64,000 nt of DNA from DATFVA01 sp963747755 (lineage in GTDB: Bacteria; Bacteroidota; Ignavibacteria; Ignavibacteriales; Ignavibacteriaceae), in contig CAVVGK010000008.1 of NCBI GenBank assembly GCA_963747755.1, forward strand, positions 164,514-228,513, read 5' to 3'. Under the pieces are notes generated by a model. The model had not been told where the DNA came from. It did not search any database and was given only the letters and a program-made list of their open reading frames with translations. Below are positions 48,198 to 58,069 of this stretch, piece by piece; within the stretch, counting starts at the first letter, position 1, and every line of letters starts with the position of its first letter. The position numbers and the translations under genes are program-made.

Positions 48198-50601
48198 TTA
48201 CTTTAAAAGGATCATCTTTCTGTTCAGAACAATGTTGCCCGCCTCCATTCTATAAAAATAGATTCCTGAAGAGACTGGCAGATTGTTGTTATTTGTCCCA
48301 TCCCATTTAACAGAATACAGTCCGGGCAGTTCATTTTTGTTCACAAGGGTTTTTATTTCCCTACCGAGCAGATCATAGACAATTAGTGTTACATTACTGC
48401 GTGTTGCGATCTGATATCCGATTCTTGTGTCAGGATTAAATGGATTGGGATAGTTCTGCTCAAGTGCAAATCTATCCAGTAGATTCTGCTGGTCATCTAA
48501 ACCAGAAGGATTTACAAGGTTTACATTCAGATCATAAGCAGCCGTAAGAGTATCACCCGCCCAGTATTTTAAATTGAAGGAAGAGACGGCGAGAAAAGAA
48601 TACCCCACAAGTCCTCCGAATGCAACTCTTACTATAGCAATAGAATTTGAAAATCCGTAATCGTGTGTTATCGTTCCGTTCTGACTGAAAGGACATCTCC
48701 CTACATTCACACTGCCCAGTGAGTCGGTTGTAAATTGAAGATCCGGTGTGTTATCGTAATACTTACCATACCAGACTCCCGACTTAGGTCCTGCCTGAAA
48801 AATTTTAATATCCGCATCCGGCAGAATATTTCCCTGGTTATCTTTAAATGTTATGATATTATTTTCAGGCAGATCCTCCATAAAAACCCCAATGTTATTT
48901 GGGGCATTATAATTTCCATACGTGGCCCTGTGACCCGCGATTAAGTTCAGTGCAGGAGAACTATAATGATCAATATATGTATACTGACCATTCATCAGGC
49001 CATGAACGGGAGTTGAATATACCCCGGATCCGATGATAGGCATCATTGGAGTCCCTGCAACAAGACTCCCGTTTTCCGTAATAGCAACCGTACCTCCTGT
49101 TCCGTCTTCATTAACATCAAAACCGTAGACATCTATAAGATAACGGGCATGTCCCAGCTCATGAAAATAAAGAACCTTCAAAATAAAACGGATTACTATC
49201 CGAGGTGGAATTATGATTTGAATAAAATGTGCCTTCGAGAAGAGCAATGGGAAATCCCCATTGAAGATCCACCGTTCTGTCATTCAGGTTTGGTGTATTG
49301 GTAGCCAGGCCGCCTGCTAATGGAAGAGCGCTGTCGGGAACTACAACAATTTCATCAATCCTTATCCTGTCATATACTCCCTGAGGAGATTCCGGGTAAT
49401 ATGCTGTATCAAGCATCAGGTTCCATCTTCTCACATGCCGGTTAGCCCAGTCCTCCCAGCAGTTCGAATGAACGCCCAGTTCTTTCTGATACTGATGGAA
49501 ATAGTTATAAACACTCTGTTCTACATAAAAACCCGCACCAATGGCGTTGGTGTAGATCATCAGTGAATTGTTCCCTTCTTCCTCTTCATTTATCAGATTA
49601 TAGGGATCAATATCGATCAGAAGCTTGTGTCTCTGGAATGTCCAGTTCCAGGGATAATCAATACTTATGATACTGTCGGAAGGAATATAAACAGTTCCGG
49701 TATCGACTACTACGCTGTCCATCAGCCAACGGTATTGTACGTTAAGATCCTGATTGCTCCAGTTTTTAACTTTTGCTTCCCAGATGATATTCTGACCCTC
49801 AGCCGGCCAGCCTTCCGTTTCGGGATGAGGACTCCCCCATACATAATCAATTTTCGGGAGTCTCATAATATATCCTATGGTAAGATCAAATCCGGGGGGA
49901 GCGTCTTCGTTTACATCAACCGAGTGTGAACTCATTATTCCTGCTGTGGACTTAGCATATACGATATACCCGTAATGCTCAGCTAAAACACCGGTCTGAT
50001 CTGTAAAAGATCCGGTAGTGATGTCTGTGGCGATCCGGTGATAGAGCATCCTCTTTCTGCCGTCAGGCAGCACCTCATTAAAATTTCTTCTGTAAACTGT
50101 ATAAGTCATTCCGCTCACCAGGTCCCAGGAAATTGTCCTGTAACCGGTTATGCTGTCAACTTCCAGTGATACATTATCCGGAGCCTGGGGAACTTCAACC
50201 GATGATAAATTCAGGCTAAGAGGAAATCTTATCCAGGGTATTGCTGTCACAGAGTCTTCTACTGTTCCCTGCTGTATGGTCTGGTTACAGGTAAATCTGA
50301 TGTACACCTTATCACCGGACTGTAACCCGGGGTTCGTGAAGTTACCAAGTTCCACACCGAAAGTGCCCTGGCCGTTAATATTCGGAATCCCGCCGACGTC
50401 CCACCTGGGGGCATTTTCTATTAGGATCTGTGTCTGATCTTCATTAAGATAGGCAGTGAAGGAGGTTATCGGAGGAACATGCGTACATATCCCTCCGTTC
50501 TGATGAAATACAAAATTTCTAAAGTAAACAGACTCGCCGTTCTGGGCAGCCGCTGTAGAAAGAAAGAGAAAGACCAGCAATTCGGTAATAAGTTTTTTCA
50601 T
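48198..50601 (-). CDS. T9SS-secreted putative zinc protease with CARDB-like domain, interrupted by a one-base frameshift
   Basis: Frame one (50601 to a stop at 49159) gives a signal peptide, the cluster-specific domain (about 22-112), a fibronectin-like unit very close to that of the 45404-48166 protein, and a CARDB-like domain (about 265-345, IWEAKVKNWSNQDLNVQYRW). It ends at ...FYFEGSLFS. The rest, in another frame down to 48198, begins HELGHARYLIDVYGFD and ends with a T9SS sorting domain. Removing one base of the A4 run at 49164-49167 restores GSLFHELGHARY and an intact HExxH zinc motif in a protein of about 800 residues. AGGAAGGA precedes the start. As written the product loses its active site and sorting signal. 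Confidence 0.8.
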
Positions 50602-50619
50602 TTAAATCCTTCCTGAAGT

Positions 50620-51543
50620 CTATTTTATATTTATACCTATTCCGACCCTGTGAGCATTTCCAAGCAGTCCGAATTTACTGAATGAATAGTCTACCCTGGT
50701 ATTCACTCCGCTGACATCAAGTTTTACTCCTGCACCGAATGAAAATGTTGCAACATCATAATTTATCTTATATCCTCCGCGGGCAAAGAATATATCCTGA
50801 AAACTGTATTCACCTCCCACCTGGGTAAGCGGCTGACCGTCATTCGGTTTTGTGGCGGCAAAGCTGATCATAACTTTCTGATTATCACTCTCAATAGCAT
50901 TAATACTTGCGCCGAAAGTAAATGCCGTTGGCAGAGGGTAACTTTCATTTACATATTTAACCTGGGAACCAAAATTTGAGATCTGCATAGCAAATTTGAA
51001 ACCCCGGAAGTCTGACTTATACATTGTAGCGATATCAACCGAAAAAGCATCTGCCGAAAATTCTTTGTATAAAGTCATATTTATATAATTTACAGTGAGC
51101 CCTACGGTTACCTGTTCGGTAAAGAATCTTGAATATGAAAGCCCGAATTTATAATTGCCCGCCGAAAATGTTTCTCCCGTACCATCGGGCTGAAGCGGAG
51201 TTCTTACTTTCATCATGTCTGTATAAAGGGCGGTAACCGCGGCCGCGAAAGTACCTATGTCACCGAAAGTTTGTCCTGCCGCGATGTAATCATGATTTAT
51301 TCCGGCAAACCAGAAGTTATGATTAAATACGATATCCGTTCCCTCTATCCATGCTAGCGATGCAGAATTGTAGAAAGCTCCCTCTGCTCCATCAACGACA
51401 GAGATATATGCATCACCCAAGGCTGTACCGCGTGGACTAATTCCAATTTTCAGGAATTGTGCATCAGTGCTTCCGGGCCGTTGAAACTGAGCGAAAAGCG
51501 CCGGGGACAATATTAAAACTGCTATTAATAATTTCCTTATCAT
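50620..51543 (-). CDS. PorV/PorQ-like outer-membrane beta-barrel protein
   Basis: The 307-residue product has a signal peptide (MIRKLLIAVLILSPALFAQF) followed by FLKIGISPRGTALGDAYISV and GAFYNSASLAWIEGTDI, the N-terminal signature of the PorV/PorQ/UPF0164 family. Alternating aromatic beta strands follow, ending RVGIGINIK. PorV is the shuttle that recognises T9SS sorting domains at the outer membrane; family paralogues near surface-protein genes may serve specific clients. Here it directly follows two paralogous secreted proteins and the TonB-dependent receptor, so a cluster-dedicated secretion or anchoring role is inferred. Confidence 0.82.
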   Translation of the reverse strand: MIRKLLIAVLILSPALFAQFQRPGSTDAQFLKIGISPRGTALGDAYISVVDGAEGAFYNSASLAWIEGTDIVFNHNFWFAGINHDYIAAGQTFGDIGTFAAAVTALYTDMMKVRTPLQPDGTGETFSAGNYKFGLSYSRFFTEQVTVGLTVNYINMTLYKEFSADAFSVDIATMYKSDFRGFKFAMQISNFGSQVKYVNESYPLPTAFTFGASINAIESDNQKVMISFAATKPNDGQPLTQVGGEYSFQDIFFARGGYKINYDVATFSFGAGVKLDVSGVNTRVDYSFSKFGLLGNAHRVGIGINIK

Positions 51544-51582
51544 ATATCAAACCTATTTTGGTTTCCGCTTCTTAATAAATTA

Positions 51583-53379
51583 TTATTTTATAATTACAAA
51601 CTTGCCAACCTGTACTTTGTTGTTTGTCTTATCCTCGCAGGTAAAAAGATAAATTCCACTGGACACCGCCTGACCTACGTAACTGGTCAGATTCCAGTCC
51701 TCATAGCCCTTTGAAGGATTATTATGATCCAATGTATAAACCAGATCACCGGCAAGAGTATATATTTTAATCTGGCAGGAAGCAGGGAGATTTATAAACT
51801 GGATCCTTCTGTCCTGTTCCATCCAGTTCTCTCTTGTTCCGGCTGGTTTCTCCCAGGGGGGATCGTAGTTCTGATAAGCCAAGTCACCCCTATAGGGATT
51901 AGGGACTACTGCCACTTCACCGACGCTGGCAGGAGGCTGAGTACCGGGCACAGCCTGCCGGGCATTGGAATAAATACTCGACTCCTGTGCCGGAAAATCA
52001 GCTATTGTATCCTCCTTCGAGAACGCCGTAACCGAGTAGTAATAATCAAAATTATTCAACAGACCCTGGTCAGTGTAGGTCCGCTGAAGACCAGTGTTAT
52101 ATCCGTACTCATCACCTTGAAGATCAAACTCGGCCAGTAAAGTCCATGGACCGGCCGCACTCCTGGTACTTTTATAAACTTTATAACCTTCAAAAGGCTG
52201 TTGACTGCTGTCTGCTCTGTAAGGATCAACATATGTTTCGGGATTTAAATCACCCGGCTGAGATTCCCAGTTCAAAACCACCTGGTGGTTCTTCATAACC
52301 ATCCTCAGCGGTGGTTTTGGAGGAGGAGAAGGAACCTTAAAATTCTGGCCGATCAGCCAGTCAAGTCTGTCGAGATTTTGTAATGTTCCCTCCATTCCCT
52401 CTCCAAGCACTTCTCCTATTGTAAAGGAAAGTGTATCCCCTACATTAATATCGAAGGGACCAAAACTGATTATAAATTGTGATCCTATCGGATCCTGCTG
52501 ATCTTCCATTATCAGGTTGGCTGCCATCTGTTTGTACCTGAGAGCATCCTGTGGAGGAGGGGCACCCAATCCCTGCCCGGGATACCAGTTGAACGTCCAT
52601 TTGATGGAATCCTCCGGAATGTTTTTAGCGGGGTAAACTTTTATTCCTATAGGACTATATGCGGTACCATCCACTCCTCCGGGTTCATCAACAGAAAGTC
52701 CGAAATGTTTATCAGGATAATAAACTGAATAGTCATCCAGTGCAAAGTCCCATCCGCTTCCCCTGTAACCGACATTTCCATCCAGCCAGTAGGCTATATA
52801 AACTTTCCTGAGATTATATTTTGTGGATATTACCTTAAAATTATAAACTATTTCCTGATCGAGAGGGGGGGAACCCCAGGCATAACTGTTCTGAATAACA
52901 TCCAGGTAAAGAGGAGTATGCTCTGCTATTGTTTTTACGTTATAATCACTGTATCTGCAGACAAGATCCTGATCTGAAACCCCTATATAGTTCTGCCAGT
53001 AAGGTATATTTACAGTATCACCTTTTTTTACGGCCCATATGGTATCCCACGGTGCATCGGTAGGATAAAATTCAAAATTTGAATTCCAGCCGGAAGCTAC
53101 TGATACAAGCGTATCACTTCCAAGTATTGCTCCAACCCAGATGCCGCCTTCACCGACATGTTCCTCATGACTCTGCCTGGGAAATTCACAGTAAATTAAT
53201 CCCGGATAGTCTGTTATCCCTGTCCACAAGGCTCCTATATTGGTTACAAGCTGACGGACTTCTCCGACATCATGGAGTCTCCAATCTAATGTGGCCCTCT
53301 GGCCTGACACTGCAGGTACTAATACAAATAAGATTAGCAAAAAGGTTTTATAAAATTTACCGTGTAACATAATTTTCAT
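51583..53379 (-). CDS. Secreted surface protein with fibronectin-like domain, paralogue B of a tandem pair
   Basis: The 598-residue product has a signal peptide, an N-terminal region of about 330 residues unlike any family I recognise (ATLDWRLHDVGEVRQLVTNI, EEHVGEGGIWVGAIL, DQDLVCRYSDY), a fibronectin type III-like domain (about 350-480, GYKVYKSTRSAAGPW) and a C-terminal tail VAVVPNPYRGDLAYQ...RRIQFINLPASCQIKIYTLAG...GIYLFTCED...VGKFVIIK. The tail is a variant of the T9SS sorting domain. AAAGG precedes the start. It lies 8 bp from its paralogue at 53388-55190 and next to the PorV-like gene; a SusD-like glycan-capture role beside the receptor is speculation. Confidence 0.75.
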   Translation of the reverse strand: MKIMLHGKFYKTFLLILFVLVPAVSGQRATLDWRLHDVGEVRQLVTNIGALWTGITDYPGLIYCEFPRQSHEEHVGEGGIWVGAILGSDTLVSVASGWNSNFEFYPTDAPWDTIWAVKKGDTVNIPYWQNYIGVSDQDLVCRYSDYNVKTIAEHTPLYLDVIQNSYAWGSPPLDQEIVYNFKVISTKYNLRKVYIAYWLDGNVGYRGSGWDFALDDYSVYYPDKHFGLSVDEPGGVDGTAYSPIGIKVYPAKNIPEDSIKWTFNWYPGQGLGAPPPQDALRYKQMAANLIMEDQQDPIGSQFIISFGPFDINVGDTLSFTIGEVLGEGMEGTLQNLDRLDWLIGQNFKVPSPPPKPPLRMVMKNHQVVLNWESQPGDLNPETYVDPYRADSSQQPFEGYKVYKSTRSAAGPWTLLAEFDLQGDEYGYNTGLQRTYTDQGLLNNFDYYYSVTAFSKEDTIADFPAQESSIYSNARQAVPGTQPPASVGEVAVVPNPYRGDLAYQNYDPPWEKPAGTRENWMEQDRRIQFINLPASCQIKIYTLAGDLVYTLDHNNPSKGYEDWNLTSYVGQAVSSGIYLFTCEDKTNNKVQVGKFVIIK

Positions 53380-53387
53380 CTTACCTT

Positions 53388-55190
53388 TTACTTTATAATA
53401 ACAAATTTTCCAACCTGAACTTTACCGTCAATTTTATCTTCACATGTAAAAAGATAAATTCCGCTTGATACTGCCTGACCGATGTGCGAGGTTAAATTCC
53501 AATCGGCATACCCTTTGTCACGATCATTATGATCGAGTTTTTCTATAACATCCCCGGCAAGGGTGTAAATAGTGATTTCACACCTTTCAGGAAGGTTGAT
53601 AAATTGAATTCTGCGGTCCTGCTCCATCCATTGGGACCTCGAACCTTTCGGTTTCTCCCATGGAGGATTGTAAGACTGATATGCAAGATCACCTCTATAG
53701 GGATTAGGAACTACGGCAACTTCGCCTACAGTTGCCGGAGGTGCTGTACCGGGAACAGCAACCAGTGCGTTCTTTGAAACACTTGATTCAAGCGGTGGGA
53801 ACTTGATTACTTTATCTGGTTTTGAAAATGAAGTTACCGCATAATAGTAATCCAGGTTATTCAATAAGCCATAATCTGTAAATTCATATTGAAGTCCGGT
53901 ATTCGACCCGTAATTGTCTCCCGGCAGATCGAATTCAGCTAAGAGACTCCATGGTCCATCATTACTCTGCGTGCTTTTATATACCCTGTACCCTTCAAAT
54001 GGTTTTGAGATTGAATCGGCTCTGTAAGGATCAGTAAATTCTTCAGGATTAATATCACCCGGGTGTGCATCCCATTTGAGAATAATTTTTTTATTTTCCG
54101 CTGTGATTCTGAGAGGCGGAGAAGGAGGAGCAGAAGGAACTTTGAAATCTTTCTCCTTCACTATGTTTAAAATATTCTCTTTCTGATTCAGATCCTCAAT
54201 ACTTTCGCCAAGTATCAGGGCAACGCTGAACTCGAGAGTATCATTTTTAACCAGAGTGTACGGGCCAAGCGATACAATATGCTTTGTGCCGTCTCCGGTG
54301 CTGATCTGGTTTTCCATAACCAGACCCCGCGACATATCCGCATATCTTTCGTTATTGGTGTGGGGAATTCCCTGCTGCTGTCCGTTATACCATATAAAAG
54401 TAAGTACACTGTCACCGGAATTCAATTTAGGGAAATAACTTTTCTGACCGATCATACCCAAAGCAGTGCCGTCAGATCCTCCAGACAGATCACGGCATAT
54501 TGCCATTGTTCTGGTGCGCTCAAAATACGTTTCATCATCCAAACCATATCCCCCGGCCAGCACATAACCAATATTTCCGTTCATCCAGTTCGTAAGGTAA
54601 ACCTGCTGAAGATCGTACCTTGTTGAGATCACTTTATAGTTAACAACGATAATCTGATCCAGCGGCGGCGATTCCCATGAATACACAGTTTGAATAACAT
54701 CAAGATATAACGGTACATGATCAGCTTTTCTGAGACTTGCCGGTCCGTAATCATTATATCTGCATACAAAATCTTCATCGGATGTACCGATATAGCCGGG
54801 CCAGTAGGGGTTCACCGGGTCTCCTATATCAACCGAATCATCCCTGCTCACCACCCATATTGTATCCCACGGCTGATCAGTAGCATAAAACTCGCCTTCT
54901 TCTCCCCTGATTACCGAAACAAGCTGCTGACCATTTACTATTGCCCCTATCCAAGGACCTGCTTCGGTAATGTGTTCCTCCCCAGTGCCCGGAGGAAATT
55001 CACAATTGGTCAACCTCGGGTAGTCAAACGTAGCGTCTGCATTTAACCAGCCTGTGTTAGTTATTACTTGTCTCACTTTTCCTATATTTGTTAATTTCCA
55101 GTCAAGTGTAACCTGTTGCGTTAAGGCACTATCAGAACCGATTAGAAAAAGAATTAAAATCAATTTCAGATAACATATTTGGTGTTTCAT
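53388..55190 (-). CDS. Secreted surface protein with fibronectin-like domain, paralogue A of a tandem pair
   Basis: The 600-residue product matches the 51583-53379 protein over its whole length: signal peptide, VTLDWKLTNIGKVRQVITNT, EEHITEAGPWIGAIV, DEDFVCRYNDY, a fibronectin-like unit with GYRVYKSTQSNDGPW, and the variant sorting tail VPNPYRGDLAYQSYNPPWE...VQVGKFVIIK. The pair is therefore a tandem duplication that has diverged mostly in the N-terminal half. It lies 11 bp after the TonB-dependent receptor gene. Surface exposure is inferred from the tail; the N-terminal domain has no recognised function. Confidence 0.75.
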   Translation of the reverse strand: MKHQICYLKLILILFLIGSDSALTQQVTLDWKLTNIGKVRQVITNTGWLNADATFDYPRLTNCEFPPGTGEEHITEAGPWIGAIVNGQQLVSVIRGEEGEFYATDQPWDTIWVVSRDDSVDIGDPVNPYWPGYIGTSDEDFVCRYNDYGPASLRKADHVPLYLDVIQTVYSWESPPLDQIIVVNYKVISTRYDLQQVYLTNWMNGNIGYVLAGGYGLDDETYFERTRTMAICRDLSGGSDGTALGMIGQKSYFPKLNSGDSVLTFIWYNGQQQGIPHTNNERYADMSRGLVMENQISTGDGTKHIVSLGPYTLVKNDTLEFSVALILGESIEDLNQKENILNIVKEKDFKVPSAPPSPPLRITAENKKIILKWDAHPGDINPEEFTDPYRADSISKPFEGYRVYKSTQSNDGPWSLLAEFDLPGDNYGSNTGLQYEFTDYGLLNNLDYYYAVTSFSKPDKVIKFPPLESSVSKNALVAVPGTAPPATVGEVAVVPNPYRGDLAYQSYNPPWEKPKGSRSQWMEQDRRIQFINLPERCEITIYTLAGDVIEKLDHNDRDKGYADWNLTSHIGQAVSSGIYLFTCEDKIDGKVQVGKFVIIK

Positions 55191-55201
55191 TTAGTAGTCC
55201 A

Positions 55202-58063
55202 TTACCAATCAACTCTTAATCCTAATTTTATGTACCTTCCCGTCGAGAATTGACGGGGATCCCTAAGCCTGTACATTGTGTACCAGTCATAATACTGGTT
55301 CGTAGCTTCCTGCAGGTCACCATATTCATATGGTTTACCGGTTGCACTGTTAAAGCCGTAATTTATTTGAACGTTATTCTGGTCAAAAATATTATATATG
55401 TCCATTTCTGCAGTAAGTTTAATTGCACCAATATCGAATCCTTTGCTCAACTTTAGATCTGTTGATGAAATCCAGGGGCCCGTTGCAGTATTATCTAATT
55501 TCTGGGCTTCAGCAGGATCGAGTGTAAACGGAGTATAGGGCTGTCCCGACTGAAATCTTGACAATACTGTGAATGTCAGGTTATCCGGAAGCGATACTCC
55601 GAATACATCCAGTTCCCCGTCCCTGGGAATGATAAAACTTCCCTGAAAGATTACCTGGTGCCTTACATCCCAGTCTGCTCTCCTCTCTCTTATAGGATAT
55701 GGAAAATCATTAAGAGAACGGATATAGTCCTCGAATGCTGAAGATGAATAGGCGTCAGCCCACTGCAGTGTATAGGTTAGCTGGCCTGAAGTGAAATTAG
55801 AGTACTGTTTATCCAGCTCCACTTCTATACCGCGTGCCCTTCCATAACTTTTATTATCAAATAACTGAACAGGAATTCCAAGATTTGTTTTAAGCTGCGT
55901 TGTTCCCACCTGCTGCGAGATATCCTTCGTGTAACTCTTAATATCCACGGCGAGGTCATCAAAGAACTGATGAGTCAGGCCGAATTCGTATAGGATAGTT
56001 CTTTCATAATCGAGATGCGGATTACCAGTCGTTCCCCCGCTGTACGGATCACGATAGAAATACTGAAGTTCGGGCAGCTGATAAAAATGTCCATAAGAAA
56101 AGAAAACAACAGTTCTTTCCGTAATAGGAAATGAAATACCGAATCGTGGACTGAATTTATATTTGAATAAATCCCAGTCTGATTTTAATCCTGTTGCAGC
56201 TTCCCATTGAGATTTCCACTCCCTGCTGTTTACCGTCTTGCCCAGATAAGCCCAGTCGAACCTTAACCCGGCGTTAATAATTAAAAATTCCTTTTCGAAT
56301 TTATCCTGGATATAACCGCTTCCGATCATTGGATATACGTGAAAGACCCATCTGTTCTGGCTGAATTCAGGAAAAGGTCCCGGGGGTTGGAGAGGTGCAG
56401 GAACTGTGGTGTCTCTGTTGAAAGCCCATTCACCATAGTTCGAAAGCTGAACCCCTCCAAACTGAATATCTACGTAGCGGATATCATTATACTGATATTC
56501 GAATCCAATCTTGGCCAAATGTTCTGAATTTATCTGTGAGGTCAAATCAGCTTTTAGTGTCCACGTGCCGGTGTTATCATCTCTCCAGATATTTTGGATA
56601 CCGGCGTTATCATAAAATCCGGTAAGCGGGTCAGGCTGCGGAACTGCAGTGATCGAAGTAAATGAGTCCGGCACTGCGCTGTAATTATGTGAGTAAGCTT
56701 TCCAGCTGTTATAATTAAATGACTGACCATCGCTAAAGAATCTCCAGTAATCAGCTGGATTATATCCGTTCCAGTCACCATGATACTGCACTCCCAGGTA
56801 ACCGAGATTTACATTATAATAAGTCGAATTTGAAAGTACATGGTTGAAAGCCAGGGAAACATTTTTATTTTTGCGGAAGTAAGCAGGGAGATGATCTGAA
56901 TTTCTTATCCAGAGCCAGTCAAAATCGCTCCAGTCATTAAAAGATCCGATATAACTTAAAGTTGTTTTGAAACTGCTGGTTATTTCATAAGTAAGTTTGC
57001 TGGTAATGTTACGTAAATTGTTTTCCCTTTCGGTCACATCGAACCCGAACATATCAATTTTGTTTCGGCTTCTGTAGTTATTGTAAGGGGTATTGGTAAG
57101 TTCCGTGTTGAGAGATAAAAAGTAATAAAGCTTACCGGGAATATTCAAACCGGCCATCGGTAAAAGATACCTTGTAAACGGTTCAGGTCCCCCAAGGAAT
57201 AAAGTACCGTAATCGGTATCGTATGATGTCCCTAAAAATTTAAACTGATCGGTTTTATATTCCAGTCCCCCTTTGAATTCTTCGGTTCCCGAGCGGGTAG
57301 TTATATTCACTACACCCGATTGTGCCTGTCCGTACTCAGCACTGAATGCACCGGTCAGAAGCTCAACCTGGTCGACCGAATTGACGTCCAGATCGAAGGC
57401 GCTTCTTCCCCCGTATATTGGGTGCGTAACAGGGACACCATCAATGAGGAACAATATTTCGCCGCCTCTGCCTCCCCTTATATGGACATCTTTAACACTT
57501 TCATCCCTGAGCTGGAGCTGCTCTCCTGAATTCAGTTGAAGTGTTTGCGGAACATTCGTTAAAACAGTTCCTCCCTGCAGCTTGAAAATATCAGCAGTGG
57601 ATTCCATGCCCGGAGTGTTCTTCATCTTTTCCCGGGATACCGTACGTCTTGTTGAAGTAATATCTTTCTGAACCATTTTTTGTTCTGCCGTAACAACAAC
57701 GGTGGGTGTTTCAATTATAGATGATTCAAGTTCAATATTGATTTCTGTCGTCAGGTCAATATGGACAACAACTGATTGTATTGTGATTTTATGATAGCCT
57801 ATTGCAGAAGCCTGGAGAGTATAAGTTCCGGGGGGCACATTTATTATGTAATATTTTCCGTCTTCATCGGTGGCCGCTCCCATTGTTGAACCAAGAATAA
57901 CAACATTCACGCCCAGTAAGGGTTCACCGGACTGCTTATCTTTAACGACTCCTGCAATCTTTCCGGTTTCGCCGGCAAAGACAGTACTGCTTAATATGAA
58001 AAAAAACACTGCTACAGAGAATAATAATTCAATCAGTTTTTTTCTTTTACTATCATAATCCAT
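55202..58063 (-). CDS. TonB-dependent outer-membrane receptor with carboxypeptidase-like regulatory domain
   Basis: The 953-residue product has a signal peptide, then a carboxypeptidase-D-regulatory-like domain at about 33-115 (KIAGVVKDKQSGEPLLGVNV, DEDGKYYIINVPPGTYTL), a TonB-box-like PTVVVTAE, a plug domain (VHIRGGRGGEILFLIDGVPV, VELLTGAFSAEYGQAQSGVV) and a long beta-barrel ending in ...GRYIKLGLRVDW with a terminal aromatic. It should import oligosaccharides or other large ligands using TonB energy. No SusD homologue is adjacent; instead two lipoproteins lie upstream and two paralogous T9SS proteins plus a PorV-like protein downstream. Confidence 0.9.
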   Translation of the reverse strand: MDYDSKRKKLIELLFSVAVFFFILSSTVFAGETGKIAGVVKDKQSGEPLLGVNVVILGSTMGAATDEDGKYYIINVPPGTYTLQASAIGYHKITIQSVVVHIDLTTEINIELESSIIETPTVVVTAEQKMVQKDITSTRRTVSREKMKNTPGMESTADIFKLQGGTVLTNVPQTLQLNSGEQLQLRDESVKDVHIRGGRGGEILFLIDGVPVTHPIYGGRSAFDLDVNSVDQVELLTGAFSAEYGQAQSGVVNITTRSGTEEFKGGLEYKTDQFKFLGTSYDTDYGTLFLGGPEPFTRYLLPMAGLNIPGKLYYFLSLNTELTNTPYNNYRSRNKIDMFGFDVTERENNLRNITSKLTYEITSSFKTTLSYIGSFNDWSDFDWLWIRNSDHLPAYFRKNKNVSLAFNHVLSNSTYYNVNLGYLGVQYHGDWNGYNPADYWRFFSDGQSFNYNSWKAYSHNYSAVPDSFTSITAVPQPDPLTGFYDNAGIQNIWRDDNTGTWTLKADLTSQINSEHLAKIGFEYQYNDIRYVDIQFGGVQLSNYGEWAFNRDTTVPAPLQPPGPFPEFSQNRWVFHVYPMIGSGYIQDKFEKEFLIINAGLRFDWAYLGKTVNSREWKSQWEAATGLKSDWDLFKYKFSPRFGISFPITERTVVFFSYGHFYQLPELQYFYRDPYSGGTTGNPHLDYERTILYEFGLTHQFFDDLAVDIKSYTKDISQQVGTTQLKTNLGIPVQLFDNKSYGRARGIEVELDKQYSNFTSGQLTYTLQWADAYSSSAFEDYIRSLNDFPYPIRERRADWDVRHQVIFQGSFIIPRDGELDVFGVSLPDNLTFTVLSRFQSGQPYTPFTLDPAEAQKLDNTATGPWISSTDLKLSKGFDIGAIKLTAEMDIYNIFDQNNVQINYGFNSATGKPYEYGDLQEATNQYYDWYTMYRLRDPRQFSTGRYIKLGLRVDW

Positions 58064-58069
58064 AGTGCT

